Part shown: positions 12,461-21,477 of the stretch, one piece after another
How positions within the stretch are numbered: the stretch's first letter is position 1
Layout: every line of letters starts with the position of its first letter
From: JBLRWS01 sp047921075
GTDB lineage: Bacteria; Bacteroidota; Rhodothermia; Balneolales; Balneolaceae
Assembly (NCBI GenBank): GCA_047921075.1
Contig: JBLRWS010000002.1
Coordinates: 22,642 to 86,641 of the forward strand
Length of the DNA stretch: 64,000 nucleotides
Reading direction: 5' to 3'
Program-made: the position numbers and the translations under genes
The notes under the pieces: model-generated
What the model saw: the letters and a program-made list of their open reading frames with translations, nothing else
Told to the model about the DNA's origin: nothing
Databases searched by the model: none

Positions 12461-12631
12461 ATGGCTAAGAAACAGGCATTCGGCGAAGAAGCTGCTGCAC
12501 TTAAAGCAGCGCAGCGAAAGATGGCAAAGGTGATTATCTCACAAAAAAACGCCCGCGGAAAGTATGCGTTTAAAGAGACGATGATCGATCAGGATAGCGT
12601 TAAAGATTTTATTCAAAAAAATAAAGCCTGA
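12461..12631 (+). CDS. DUF4295 small basic protein, probable ribosome-associated protein
   Basis: This 56-residue basic protein runs from MAKKQAFGEEAA to a KDFIQKNKA end. It matches in size, sequence style and position the DUF4295 family, which follows rpmG in Bacteroidota-type genomes. From memory, this family has been described as an extra large-subunit protein (bL38) in the Flavobacterium ribosome; I am fairly but not fully sure of that link. It is the last gene of the rpmB-rpmG cluster, and a terminator follows 22 bp downstream. Confidence 0.82.
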   Translation: MAKKQAFGEEAAALKAAQRKMAKVIISQKNARGKYAFKETMIDQDSVKDFIQKNKA

Positions 12632-12653
12632 TTTTTTTGCAAGGTGAGATTTT

Positions 12654-12696
12654 AAGGTTGCATTCCGAAACCACTCGGGATGGAACCTTTTTTTTT
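12654..12696 (+). terminator. Rho-independent terminator of the rpmB-rpmG-DUF4295 operon
   Basis: AAGGTT...CATTCCG (12654-12667) pairs with CGGGATG...AACCTT (12676-12689) around an 8-nt loop, followed by seven Ts. It separates the ribosomal cluster from the yqeY-like gene. Confidence 0.85.
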
Positions 12697-12739
12697 GCGT
12701 ACATTTTTTGGTGACCATCAATCGATAAATACAACAACC

Positions 12740-13195
12740 ATGAGCATTAAAAACCGCATTTTTGACGATTTAAAAGCTGCCATGAAACAGAGAGAGGCCG
12801 ATCGGCTGCGGGTACTGCGATCTCTGAAGTCGAAAATGATGGAAAAAGAGATCGAAACGCGTCAGGGTGGAGAGGGAGATTTAACGGACGAGATGGCTGT
12901 AGAAGTGCTGATGAAAGCAGCCAAACAGCGGAAAGAGTCTATCGATCAGTTTGAACAGGGTGGCCGCAACGATTTAGCCGAAAAAGAAAAAGCGGAATTA
13001 GTCATTATCGAAGAGTTTTTGCCCGCCATGCTCTCCGAAGAGGAGATCCGAGCCGAAGTAAAAGCCCATATTGAAAAAACCGGCGCTTCCGGAATGCAGG
13101 ACATGGGCCGGGTGATGGGCGCCATGATGGGGAAGCTGAAGGGGAGTGCAGACGGGTCGGTGGTAAGCAAGGTAGTGAAAGAAGAACTATCGTAA
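12740..13195 (+). CDS. GatB/YqeY-domain protein
   Basis: This 151-aa soluble protein belongs to the YqeY family, which resembles the tRNA-binding tail domain of GatB. Typical features are the opening SIKNRIFDDLKAAMKQRE, the central RKESIDQFEQGGR with the EKAELVIIEEFLP helix, and the C-terminal GMQDMGRVMGAMM stretch. The start ATG 12740 matches the family; an upstream in-frame ATG at 12680 overlaps the terminator. cvpA follows after 7 bp and tyrS overlaps cvpA, so the three are likely co-transcribed. The biochemical role of the family is not settled. Confidence 0.88.
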   Translation: MSIKNRIFDDLKAAMKQREADRLRVLRSLKSKMMEKEIETRQGGEGDLTDEMAVEVLMKAAKQRKESIDQFEQGGRNDLAEKEKAELVIIEEFLPAMLSEEEIRAEVKAHIEKTGASGMQDMGRVMGAMMGKLKGSADGSVVSKVVKEELS

Positions 13196-13202
13196 CCGGC
13201 GC

Positions 13203-13757
13203 ATGAACCTGTTAGATGTCGCGATTCTGTTTCCAATCGGCTACTTCGCATATCGCGGGTTCGCCAACGGACTGATTCACGAAGTTCTGGGAATTGTCGG
13301 CATCGTATTAGCCGTATATCTTACCTTCGAATATATGAAGCCGGTGTCGGCGCTGTTTGGCGCTGTATTCGAAAACCCCGATCATGCAACAATGGCTGCC
13401 GGGCTCATCCTTTTTATTGGCGTTATCGCTATTGTACAGGGCGTGGCACATGCGATGAAAAAGGGGCTGCAGATCATTAAACTGAACAGTATTAATCGAA
13501 TTGCCGGGCTCTGTTTTGGCGGGCTGAAGGCGGCCGTGGTGGTAAGTGCTTTATTGCTTCTTCTTACAGGCCTCAACCTGCCGGGCAAGGAGACCAGAGA
13601 TCGATCGGTTACATACCCGATTGTGTTGCAAGCTGCGCCGGCGGCCTTTAATGTACTGGCAATTGCGGTGCCCGGAAGCGAATCTTTTGTAGAAACGGTT
13701 GCTGAAGCGATCGATGAGAACAATCCATTACGAACATTACCTCTTTTCAATGAGTAA
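13203..13757 (+). CDS. CvpA family inner-membrane protein
   Basis: This 184-aa protein has four hydrophobic segments and the CvpA opening pattern: LLDVAILFPIGYFAYRGF followed by GLIHEVLGIVGIVLA. In E. coli, CvpA is linked to colicin V export and envelope stress, but its mechanism is unclear. Its stop overlaps the tyrS start by 8 bp (ATGAGTAA), which suggests translational coupling. Confidence 0.85.
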   Translation: MNLLDVAILFPIGYFAYRGFANGLIHEVLGIVGIVLAVYLTFEYMKPVSALFGAVFENPDHATMAAGLILFIGVIAIVQGVAHAMKKGLQIIKLNSINRIAGLCFGGLKAAVVVSALLLLLTGLNLPGKETRDRSVTYPIVLQAAPAAFNVLAIAVPGSESFVETVAEAIDENNPLRTLPLFNE

Positions 13758-14976
13758 AAAGAACCGATTTGCACCTGTAGACGAACAACTGAGCATTATT
13801 CGGCGAGGCACAGTGGAAATTTTGCCGGAAGAAGAGCTGATCGAAAAGCTCAAAACATCGCGGGATACCAATAAACCGCTTCGGATTAAACTTGGTTGCG
13901 ACCCCACAAGGCCCGATTTGCACCTGGGCCACTCGGTCATCCTGCGTAAAATGAGACAGTTTCAGGATTTGGGCCATCACGTGATTCTGATTATCGGCGA
14001 TTTTACCGCGCTGATCGGAGATCCTACCGGACAAAACAAGACGCGTCCATCGCTTACGCCCGAAGAGATTAAAGAAAATGCACAGACCTATCTCGATCAG
14101 GCGGGTAAAATATTGGATCGCGAGAAAGCCGAAATCGTCTACAACTCCGACTGGCTCGGGCCGCTTCGCTTTTCGGATGTGATATCGTTAAGCTCGCAAC
14201 TGACGGTTGCCCGGATGATTGAGCGCGACGACTTTTCGAATCGGTTTGAAAATCATGAACCCATTTCTCTTCACGAGTTTCTGTACCCGTTGGCGCAAGG
14301 GCAGGATTCTGTGCATTTGGAGTCGGACGTGGAGCTGGGAGGGACCGATCAAAAATTTAACCTCCTGGTTGGCCGCGATCTGCAGCGCAACGCCGGGCTC
14401 AGCCAGCAGGTCTGTCTAATGATGCCGCTGTTGGTGGGAACCGACGGATCGCGAAAAATGAGCAAATCATACGATAACTACATCGGTATTGATGAGTCGG
14501 CCAATGAGATGTACGGTAAAGTGTTATCTATTCCGGACGACGTAATGTACACCTATTACGAACTGGTGACGGATATTCCCACTGACGAACTGCCCAACAT
14601 CCGTAAGCAGATCGAATCTGACCCGAGAAATGCCAAGCACCATCTCGCCTATACCATTACGCGCATGTATCACGGGGAAGAGGGAGCCGGTGATGCGCGG
14701 AAGCACTTTGAGCAAACGGTTATCAAGAAAGAGGTCCCGGATGATGCGCCGGTTGTTGAGCTTTCTGCCGGCGAAGCGCACCGCTTGCTGGACATCATCT
14801 CGCAGGCCGGCTTAACGCAGAGCAACGGCGAGACCAAACGCATGATGAAACAGGGAGGCGTAAGCCTGAACGATGAGAAGATTGAAGAGATCGGGCATGA
14901 AGTGACGCTGGAGAAGGGAGAAGAGCTCGAACTAAAAGTAGGCAAGCGCAAGTACGCCCGTATTGTGGGGGTGTGA
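13750..14976 (+). CDS. tyrS: Tyrosyl-tRNA synthetase
   Basis: This class I aminoacyl-tRNA synthetase charges tRNA-Tyr. The HIGH motif is HLGH at residues 58-61 after GCDPTRPD, and the KMSKS motif is exact at residues 236-240. The C-terminal S4-like RNA-binding domain is present, with MMKQGGVSLNDEKI. The 408-aa length fits the TyrZ-like group. The chosen start ATG 13750 gives MSKKNRF; the in-frame ATG at 13699 lies well inside cvpA. A long nested inverted repeat follows the stop. Confidence 0.95.
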   Translation: MSKKNRFAPVDEQLSIIRRGTVEILPEEELIEKLKTSRDTNKPLRIKLGCDPTRPDLHLGHSVILRKMRQFQDLGHHVILIIGDFTALIGDPTGQNKTRPSLTPEEIKENAQTYLDQAGKILDREKAEIVYNSDWLGPLRFSDVISLSSQLTVARMIERDDFSNRFENHEPISLHEFLYPLAQGQDSVHLESDVELGGTDQKFNLLVGRDLQRNAGLSQQVCLMMPLLVGTDGSRKMSKSYDNYIGIDESANEMYGKVLSIPDDVMYTYYELVTDIPTDELPNIRKQIESDPRNAKHHLAYTITRMYHGEEGAGDARKHFEQTVIKKEVPDDAPVVELSAGEAHRLLDIISQAGLTQSNGETKRMMKQGGVSLNDEKIEEIGHEVTLEKGEELELKVGKRKYARIVGV

Positions 14977-14983
14977 GCAGTGT

Positions 14984-15031
14984 ATCTGCCATTTTACTAT
15001 ATTGGCCTGTTAGGGATACCAATAGGCAGAT
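14984..15031. promoter_or_regulatory. Nested inverted repeat between tyrS and marR
   Basis: ATCTGCC (14984-14990) pairs with GGCAGAT (15025-15031), and inside it TATTGG (15000-15005) pairs with CCAATA (15019-15024). A CCT/AGG pair sits at the centre. There is no T run, so it is not a classic terminator. It ends 15 bp before the MarR start and could be its operator. Confidence 0.45.
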
Positions 15032-15046
15032 GACCGAGCATATTCT

Positions 15047-15505
15047 ATGGGAACACACTTTGAGGGTACCGAGTCCGAAATAAACACATTAAATGCGTTC
15101 ATTACGCTGCTACGAGCGAGTGAATCGATCAACAACCGCCTGAACCGGCACCTTGCAGAGGCAGGGTTGACCGTAAGCCAGTTTGGTGTGCTCGAATCGA
15201 TCTATCATCTCGGTCCGCTAAACCAACGGGCAATCGGTGAGAAGCTGCTGAAAAGCGGCGGAAACATCACAATGGTGATCGATAATCTCGAAAAATCGGG
15301 ATATGTAACGCGCGAAACCGACCCGAAAGACCGCCGGGCCGTGCTGATTCACCTCACCAAAAAGGGGAAAAAAATGATCGCCGCCTTTTTTCCGAAGCAC
15401 CTGAAGAGAATCAAAAATGAATTTGATGTGCTCACCGAAGAAGAGAAAAAAACACTGGCTGAACTCTGTAAAAAAATTGGGCTCGGAAAAGAGAGCAATC
15501 TGTAA
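15047..15505 (+). CDS. MarR-family transcriptional regulator
   Basis: This 152-aa winged-helix protein has the MarR layout: an N-terminal dimerisation helix, LTVSQFGVLESIYHLGPLNQ, the recognition helix region GGNITMVIDNLEKSGYV, and the wing with ETDPKDRRAVLIHLTKKG. The D-x-R-D-R-R-like wing (DPKDRRA) is the family's best-conserved feature. It has no cysteine that would suggest redox sensing. It sits between tyrS and comEC, with an inverted repeat just upstream that may serve autoregulation. Its ligand cannot be told from the sequence. Confidence 0.88.
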   Translation: MGTHFEGTESEINTLNAFITLLRASESINNRLNRHLAEAGLTVSQFGVLESIYHLGPLNQRAIGEKLLKSGGNITMVIDNLEKSGYVTRETDPKDRRAVLIHLTKKGKKMIAAFFPKHLKRIKNEFDVLTEEEKKTLAELCKKIGLGKESNL

Positions 15506-15535
15506 GTTTTTTCCAGTTTAGGGTTCTTACTATAT

Positions 15536-17950
15536 GTGAGGGCCAATTCATCATATCGTTTTCCGTTTGCCGCTTACCCTGCGCTGCGAATCGCACTCCT
15601 TTTTGCAACGGGAATTATCGCTGCTCACCTTCTCTCCTTTACTATTGAATGGCAATCGGCACTCCTGCTGTATGCCTCCATCAGTGTGCTCTGGATAATG
15701 AGCGAATGGCTTGCAAAACGGAAGGTTCGTATTGGCAATACGGCCATGGCAACCGGTTGTTATGCATTGTTGATCATCATGAGCGGGGCCACCGCGTACA
15801 GTATGGCTGTCAAACAGAGTGAGGGTGTGCAGGTGGTGCAGGAAAAGCTAACGCCCTGGGCATGGGAAGAGGTAGCGGTAGTGGGAACCATCCGGGAAGC
15901 GGGCAGAACACAGTCTGCGCGCGATGTGCAGGTGTTGCAGGTAACAGGCGTGGAGCTGGAGCCGAATGTGTGGTGGAGGACCCCCTTCCTGATGCGGGTA
16001 TATGGTGATGAGGAGGTGGCGGTGGGTTCGGCGGTTGAAGGGGTGATTCGCCTCTATGCCTTCCCGGAAGTGCGGAATCCACATGAATTTGATTACGGGC
16101 GGTGGCTACTTCATAAAGGTATAGCGGCACACGGGGAGTGGAAGTCACTAAATAGTGAGGAGAGTCAGGGTTTTACATCAGCCTTTCGGCAGTTGCGCCA
16201 GGCGATGAACGGGCAGATGGATGCGCTATTCAACGACTCATCGGCGCCCCTCGCCAAAGCCCTTTTTTTAGGCTACAAAGATGACCTTACCCCCGAAGAG
16301 CGGCAACAATTTTCCCGGGCCGGCTTGGCGCATATCATGGCGGTATCGGGGTTGCATGTCGGCTTTATTGTGGCGCCGTTTTGGCTGCTGATTCCTTATT
16401 TCTGGCAAAATAAACGAAAGAAATGGATGGGCCTGCTGCTGCTCACACTGCTGCTGATTGGCTATGCCGGGGTAACCGGATTCAGCGCTTCCGTAAGCCG
16501 TGCTTCGGTAATGGCGTGGCTGCTTACATATGGAAAGCTTTTTCATAAAGTTCGGTTCTCGATGAACATGCTGGCTGTAGCTGCACTTATTCTTCTATTG
16601 ATCTCTCCAGGGCAGCTGTTTGATGTAGGATTTCAGTTATCTTTTGCGGCTGTTGCCGTCATCATGCTCACCATGCCGGAGGCGCAGCGGCTCATTCCCC
16701 AACGGATTCGGTTCAAAAAAAGCGGCGCAGTGCTCACTATTATCCTTATCTCGGCGGTGGTACAGGTGGGGCTGTTTCCGATACTCGTGGCGTACTTCGG
16801 CGAATTTTCTGTGGCCGGGCCGATAGCCAATCTTTTTGTGGTGCCGCTATTGGGCCTGTTGATACCGGTGGGAATCGCCCTGGTTCTTCTGAGCTTTTGG
16901 TTTCCGGATCTGGCAGGGTGGGTGGCACTGCCATTGGATATGACCATACAGTGGATTGGTTCGGTGGCGGCGTGGTTTGGCGGATCCGAAGCGAGTTACT
17001 GGTCCATTAATTTACCAAGTCCGTTTCTGTTTGTGTTTTGGGTTGGCGTGGTGCTGCTTGTTGCCTCCATCCGGCTGCCGCCCTTGCGCTGGAAAATGGT
17101 GATTGCGGTGTTGGTATCCGCCCATCTGGTTATTGCTGATCGGGCCGTTCGGCAAACAGAATCCGGGCAGCTCACCGTAACATTACTGGATGTGGGACAG
17201 GGGGATGCCATTCATATCGAAACACCCAACGGAAATCATATTCTGATTGATGCCGGCCGATGGAGTCCCGGTTACAATTCCGGTGATCGCGTACTGCTGC
17301 CTTATTTTGAGTACAAAGGGATTCATACGTTGGACGCTGTAATCCTAACTCATCCGCATGCCGATCACATGGGCGGACTTCCCACCCTGGTTGAAGAGAT
17401 GCAGATCCGTACCATTTACCAGAACGGGACTCCGTACAACTCGGAGCTATACCGCAATACCATGGCGCGTATTGATGAGAAAAGGGTAGAGGTGGTGCCG
17501 GTAGATGCGGGTACCATCATAGAAACAGACCCTGCAGTTCGCCTTTTTGTGATGGGGCCCGAGGCAGCGGGTGTAAGCAGCCGGAATGTGAATAACCAGT
17601 CGGTGGTGGTTCGGTTGCAATATGGAGAGACCTCTTTTCTGTTTACCGGTGATGCAGAAGAGGAGCAGGAGCGCGAATTGATGAAGCGGTACGGCGATTT
17701 TTTAGATGTCGACTTTCTAAAGATCGGCCATCACGGCAGCCGTACAAGTACCACAAAGCCATTTGCTGAGACAGTCCGTCCCCGGTGGGCGGCCGCGTCA
17801 TTAGCTTATCACAACCGATTCAGCCATCCCAATCGGGAGCCGATCACGCATTTAGCGGCCCTGGAGACCACGGTCTCTTTTACCAGTCTGGAAGGGGCCC
17901 TCATGTATCGTTCAGACGGAAAAAACATAACTCCGATTGATTGGAAATAA
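15536..17950 (+). CDS. comEC: ComEC/Rec2 family DNA-uptake channel
   Basis: This 804-aa polytopic inner-membrane protein would carry single-stranded DNA into the cytoplasm during transformation. Domains in order are N-terminal TM segments with a DUF4131 OB-like region, the Competence domain with GLAHIMAVSGLHVGF and many TMs, and a C-terminal metallo-beta-lactamase-type domain. The last has LDVGQGDAIHI, HPHADHMGG, FTGDAEEE and GHHGS, so the metal site is intact. The start is GTG 15536; no ATG upstream fits. No other competence gene is in the window. Confidence 0.92.
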   Translation: MRANSSYRFPFAAYPALRIALLFATGIIAAHLLSFTIEWQSALLLYASISVLWIMSEWLAKRKVRIGNTAMATGCYALLIIMSGATAYSMAVKQSEGVQVVQEKLTPWAWEEVAVVGTIREAGRTQSARDVQVLQVTGVELEPNVWWRTPFLMRVYGDEEVAVGSAVEGVIRLYAFPEVRNPHEFDYGRWLLHKGIAAHGEWKSLNSEESQGFTSAFRQLRQAMNGQMDALFNDSSAPLAKALFLGYKDDLTPEERQQFSRAGLAHIMAVSGLHVGFIVAPFWLLIPYFWQNKRKKWMGLLLLTLLLIGYAGVTGFSASVSRASVMAWLLTYGKLFHKVRFSMNMLAVAALILLLISPGQLFDVGFQLSFAAVAVIMLTMPEAQRLIPQRIRFKKSGAVLTIILISAVVQVGLFPILVAYFGEFSVAGPIANLFVVPLLGLLIPVGIALVLLSFWFPDLAGWVALPLDMTIQWIGSVAAWFGGSEASYWSINLPSPFLFVFWVGVVLLVASIRLPPLRWKMVIAVLVSAHLVIADRAVRQTESGQLTVTLLDVGQGDAIHIETPNGNHILIDAGRWSPGYNSGDRVLLPYFEYKGIHTLDAVILTHPHADHMGGLPTLVEEMQIRTIYQNGTPYNSELYRNTMARIDEKRVEVVPVDAGTIIETDPAVRLFVMGPEAAGVSSRNVNNQSVVVRLQYGETSFLFTGDAEEEQERELMKRYGDFLDVDFLKIGHHGSRTSTTKPFAETVRPRWAAASLAYHNRFSHPNREPITHLAALETTVSFTSLEGALMYRSDGKNITPIDWK

Positions 17951-18014
17951 GCATTGGTTGATGCAATCGCTTCATTGGCGTACCTTACCTTCTTTTCGAC
18001 CCAACCAAAAAATT

Positions 18015-18218
18015 ATGTCAACAGAGGAACGCCCGAGCTTTGAAGAAGCTTTAAAGAAGCTGGAACTCATCGTACAACAGCTTGATAATGAGGAGAGTAC
18101 CCTCGAAGAATCGATCCGTCTGTACGAAGAGGGCCTCGAACTTTCGAAACAGTGCAGCGATACGCTGGAACAAGCATCGCTCAAAATCGAAAAGATCGAA
18201 CGAAAGAAATCCGATTAA
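18015..18218 (+). CDS. xseB: Exodeoxyribonuclease VII small subunit
   Basis: This is a 67-residue acidic coiled protein with the XseB core: SFEEALKKLELIVQQLDN, EESTLEESIRLYEEGLEL and CSDTLEQASLKIE. The small subunits bind the XseA catalytic subunit, which degrades single-stranded DNA. The start ATG 18015 gives the family N-terminus; an in-frame ATG at 17937 runs into comEC. It lies 12 bp before dxs, a common xseB-dxs pairing. xseA is not adjacent. Confidence 0.93.
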   Translation: MSTEERPSFEEALKKLELIVQQLDNEESTLEESIRLYEEGLELSKQCSDTLEQASLKIEKIERKKSD

Positions 18219-18230
18219 ACACGTTCCTTT

Positions 18231-20153
18231 ATGGATCCTTACAAAGCATCACCGGGCCCCCTGTTATCCGCCATTAATACGCCGACTGACCTTAAAAAGT
18301 TAGAGCCGGAACAGCTGCAAGAGCTGTGCGATGAATTGAGAGCGTACATCATCGATACGGTATCTGTACACGGCGGGCATTTTGGAGCCAGCCTGGGTGT
18401 GGTAGAATTGACGGTAGCCCTTCACTATGTGTACAACACACCCAGCGACAAGCTCATTTGGGATGTAGGCCATCAGGCATACGGCCATAAAATACTGACG
18501 GGCCGGCGCGATCAATTCCACACCAACCGGAAGCACCAAGGATTATCGGGCTTTCCCAAGCGATCGGAAAGTGAGTACGACGCTTTTGGCGTGGGGCACT
18601 CAAGTACATCCATCTCAGCAGGATTGGGTATGGCGATCGCCCGGGACCTCGATCAATCGGATAAAAAAATTGTATCGGTTATTGGCGACGGCGCTATGAC
18701 AGGCGGTATGGCGTTTGAGGCGATGAACAATGCCGGCGCGCTAAAATCGAACATGCTGGTGGTACTGAACGACAACAACATGTCGATCGACCCGAATGTG
18801 GGCGCGCTAAAAGAGTACTTGGCTGAAATAACGACCACCAAAACCTTTAACAAGATGCGCGATGAGATTTACGATCTACTCGGGCGGTTAAAGGGAGCCG
18901 GTGAAGCCGCACGAAAAGTAGCATCCAAACTGGAGCGTGCGGCAACAGCGGCGATCACACCCGGGGCGCTATTTCAAGCACTTGGATTTAAATATTATGG
19001 CCCGGTAGACGGCCACAATGTAGATGCGCTGCGGCGCCATTTGGAAGATCTTCGGGAGGTGTCTGGCCCAAAACTGCTGCACATTGTAACCGTGAAAGGA
19101 AAAGGGTTTGCCCCGGCCGAACGGGAGCAAACCAAATGGCACGCGCAAAGCAGTCCGTTTGATAAGATAACCGGGAAATCGCTGGTGCCGCCATCAAACG
19201 GTAAAAAGCCAGCACCGAAATATCAGGATGTATTTGGAGAGGCACTTGTTGAACTGGCCGCTAATAATGAAGATATCGTGGCGATCACACCCGCCATGCC
19301 GAGCGGTTCCAGCCTCTGGCCGATGATGAACACATTCCCCGAACGATCGTTTGATGTGGGCATTGCCGAACAGCACGCCGTGACGTTTGCAGCGGGACTG
19401 GCAGCCGAGGGTAAAAAGGCATTTGCCGCTCTCTATTCTACATTTTTACAGCGGGCCTACGATCAGATAATACATGATGTGGCCATACAAAAACTGGCCG
19501 TTGTGTTTTGTATTGATCGTGCCGGATTGGTTGGCGCTGACGGGCCTACCCATCACGGACTTTACGATGTATCCTATCTTCGGGCGGTTCCGAACATGAT
19601 TGTATCGTCGCCGATGAACGAGCAGGAGCTGCGCGATATGATGTACACCGCATCACTCACCAACGATGCAGCCTGGGCCATTCGATATCCCCGGGGCCGA
19701 TCAACGGGAATGGTACTGCGCGACGGTTTTGAAAAAACAGAGATTGGCAAAGGGCGGATGTTGCGTGATGGTGACAAAACCGCGGTTCTCAGCTTTGGTC
19801 CAATCGGTAATTATGTAACGGAAGCGGCCGACCTACTTGCCGCGGAAGGAATAGAGATCGGACACGCCGATATGCGCTACGCCAAACCGCTCGATACCGA
19901 TTTGCTGGATGAGATGTTGTTATCGTACCGCTCGATTATCACTATAGAAGATGGAACAAAACTTGGTGGTTTCGGGTCGGCCGTGGCTGAATATGTGGCC
20001 TCAAAGGGTGCCGGTGTTCCGGTAACGATCATGGGTGTGCCGGATCAAATTGTAGAGCACGGAACACAGCGCGAACTACATGATGATGTTGGGATTGGCC
20101 CGGATGGAATTGTAGAGCAGGTGAAGAAGTTGCTGGACGTTGCTGTTTCCTGA
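18231..20153 (+). CDS. dxs: 1-deoxy-D-xylulose-5-phosphate synthase
   Basis: Dxs makes DXP from pyruvate and glyceraldehyde-3-phosphate, the entry step of the MEP isoprenoid pathway, using thiamine diphosphate. The TPP motif GDGAMTGGMAFEAMNNAG is complete, preceded by HGGHFGASLGVVELT and the DVGHQAYGHK motif. The transketolase-type pyrimidine-binding domain contains DVGIAEQHAVTFAAG, and the C-terminal domain ends with the GVPD segment. The 640-aa length is normal. It forms a unit with xseB. The next 285 bp before queA show no gene. Confidence 0.97.
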   Translation: MDPYKASPGPLLSAINTPTDLKKLEPEQLQELCDELRAYIIDTVSVHGGHFGASLGVVELTVALHYVYNTPSDKLIWDVGHQAYGHKILTGRRDQFHTNRKHQGLSGFPKRSESEYDAFGVGHSSTSISAGLGMAIARDLDQSDKKIVSVIGDGAMTGGMAFEAMNNAGALKSNMLVVLNDNNMSIDPNVGALKEYLAEITTTKTFNKMRDEIYDLLGRLKGAGEAARKVASKLERAATAAITPGALFQALGFKYYGPVDGHNVDALRRHLEDLREVSGPKLLHIVTVKGKGFAPAEREQTKWHAQSSPFDKITGKSLVPPSNGKKPAPKYQDVFGEALVELAANNEDIVAITPAMPSGSSLWPMMNTFPERSFDVGIAEQHAVTFAAGLAAEGKKAFAALYSTFLQRAYDQIIHDVAIQKLAVVFCIDRAGLVGADGPTHHGLYDVSYLRAVPNMIVSSPMNEQELRDMMYTASLTNDAAWAIRYPRGRSTGMVLRDGFEKTEIGKGRMLRDGDKTAVLSFGPIGNYVTEAADLLAAEGIEIGHADMRYAKPLDTDLLDEMLLSYRSIITIEDGTKLGGFGSAVAEYVASKGAGVPVTIMGVPDQIVEHGTQRELHDDVGIGPDGIVEQVKKLLDVAVS

Positions 20154-20438
20154 CCGATAGAAACTCCGGTTTTTAAAAAAGCAGAATGACATCTTCCCAT
20201 TGGAAAAATGACCAAGGCGAGCTCTTGTGGTTTTGCGTAGAAAAAAATTCGTTACTTTGAGACTCTCCCTGAGTGAAGCCTCCGCAGCCACTCTTGAAAT
20301 AATACTCTGCTACAAATCTAAACGGCCCTGCGAGAATCCAACATAGCCGGTTTAAGTCTGCTTCAGTCAGCCCCGGTTTCACTAAAAAAGCTCAAAGTTT
20401 CTCGAAATTACCCGTACATTTTTACTTGGACTGCGGCT

Positions 20439-21467
20439 ATGATTAAAAACAGACAGAAATTTACAGTGCCATTTACTTTAAAAGACTTCGACTACCATCT
20501 ACCCGAAGAACTGATTGCCCAGCAGCCGGCCACCCCGCGCGACCACTCACGCCTGCTGGTGTATCGCCGAAGTGACGGCACCATTATTGACGATTATTTC
20601 TATAACATCGGCAACCACTTACCGCCTGGAACCTCCCTCGTGGTCAATAACAGTAAAGTAGAGAAGTGCCGCCTGCTGTTTAATAGCGGAAAGATTGAAA
20701 TTTTTGTCACCAAAGCGGTGAACGACAAAACCGTGGAGGCGATGGTGCGCCCCGGTAAAAAATTTAAGCCGGGAAAAACCGCAGAGCTGCCCGGCGGTAT
20801 TTCAGCCAAAACGGTGGCGGTTGCCGACGATGGAATCCGGACGATTGAGCTGTCGCATTCGCTGGATGACCCGGCGCTGGAGCCGTATAAGCATACTCCC
20901 TTTCCGCCGTACATCGAAAGGGACGAGTCGCTCGCGGATCGGTATCAAACCGTGTTTGCCAAAGATGAGGGAAGCAAGGCGGCACCAACCGCAGGCCTTC
21001 ACTTTACCCCGCAGCTACTTGAAAAACTGCAAAAGCAGGGGGTTGAGAAGAAAGAGGTAACGCTGCATGTGGGGCTGGGTACGTTCGCGCCGGTTAAGAC
21101 TGAAAAAATCGAGGAGCATGTGATGCACAGTGAGTGGTATCGCGTGTCGGAAAAGCAGGCTGAGGCGCTGAACCGGTCAAAAAGCATTACGGCAGTTGGA
21201 ACCACGAGCGTACGGGTGCTGGAGTCGCTGCCGAAAAGAGACGGGAAATTTATTGCGGGCTCCGGTGAAACCGATATTTTTATCACGCCGGGTTATGAAT
21301 TTAACTCCGTGGATCATCTGATCACCAACTTTCATCTGCCCAAAAGCACTCTTCTTATGCTGGTAGCCGCGTTTATCGGGTTTGATGAAACGCATCGCCT
21401 CTATGCACATGCCATTAAAGAACGCTACCGTTTCTACTCATTTGGGGATGCGATGCTGCTGTTGTAG
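20439..21467 (+). CDS. queA: S-adenosylmethionine:tRNA ribosyltransferase-isomerase QueA
   Basis: QueA moves the ribosyl group of SAM onto 7-aminomethyl-deazaguanine in tRNA to make epoxyqueuosine. Family motifs visible are FDYHLPEELIAQ near the N-terminus, PTAGLHFT, the LHVGLGTF segment with E-x-H-x-MHSEWY, and the ending DHLITNFHLPKSTLLML with RFYSFGDAMLL. The 342-aa length is normal. The gene ends 10 bp from the convergent propeller lipoprotein gene. No other queuosine gene is nearby. Confidence 0.96.
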   Translation: MIKNRQKFTVPFTLKDFDYHLPEELIAQQPATPRDHSRLLVYRRSDGTIIDDYFYNIGNHLPPGTSLVVNNSKVEKCRLLFNSGKIEIFVTKAVNDKTVEAMVRPGKKFKPGKTAELPGGISAKTVAVADDGIRTIELSHSLDDPALEPYKHTPFPPYIERDESLADRYQTVFAKDEGSKAAPTAGLHFTPQLLEKLQKQGVEKKEVTLHVGLGTFAPVKTEKIEEHVMHSEWYRVSEKQAEALNRSKSITAVGTTSVRVLESLPKRDGKFIAGSGETDIFITPGYEFNSVDHLITNFHLPKSTLLMLVAAFIGFDETHRLYAHAIKERYRFYSFGDAMLLL

Positions 21468-21477
21468 CGATGGGCCG

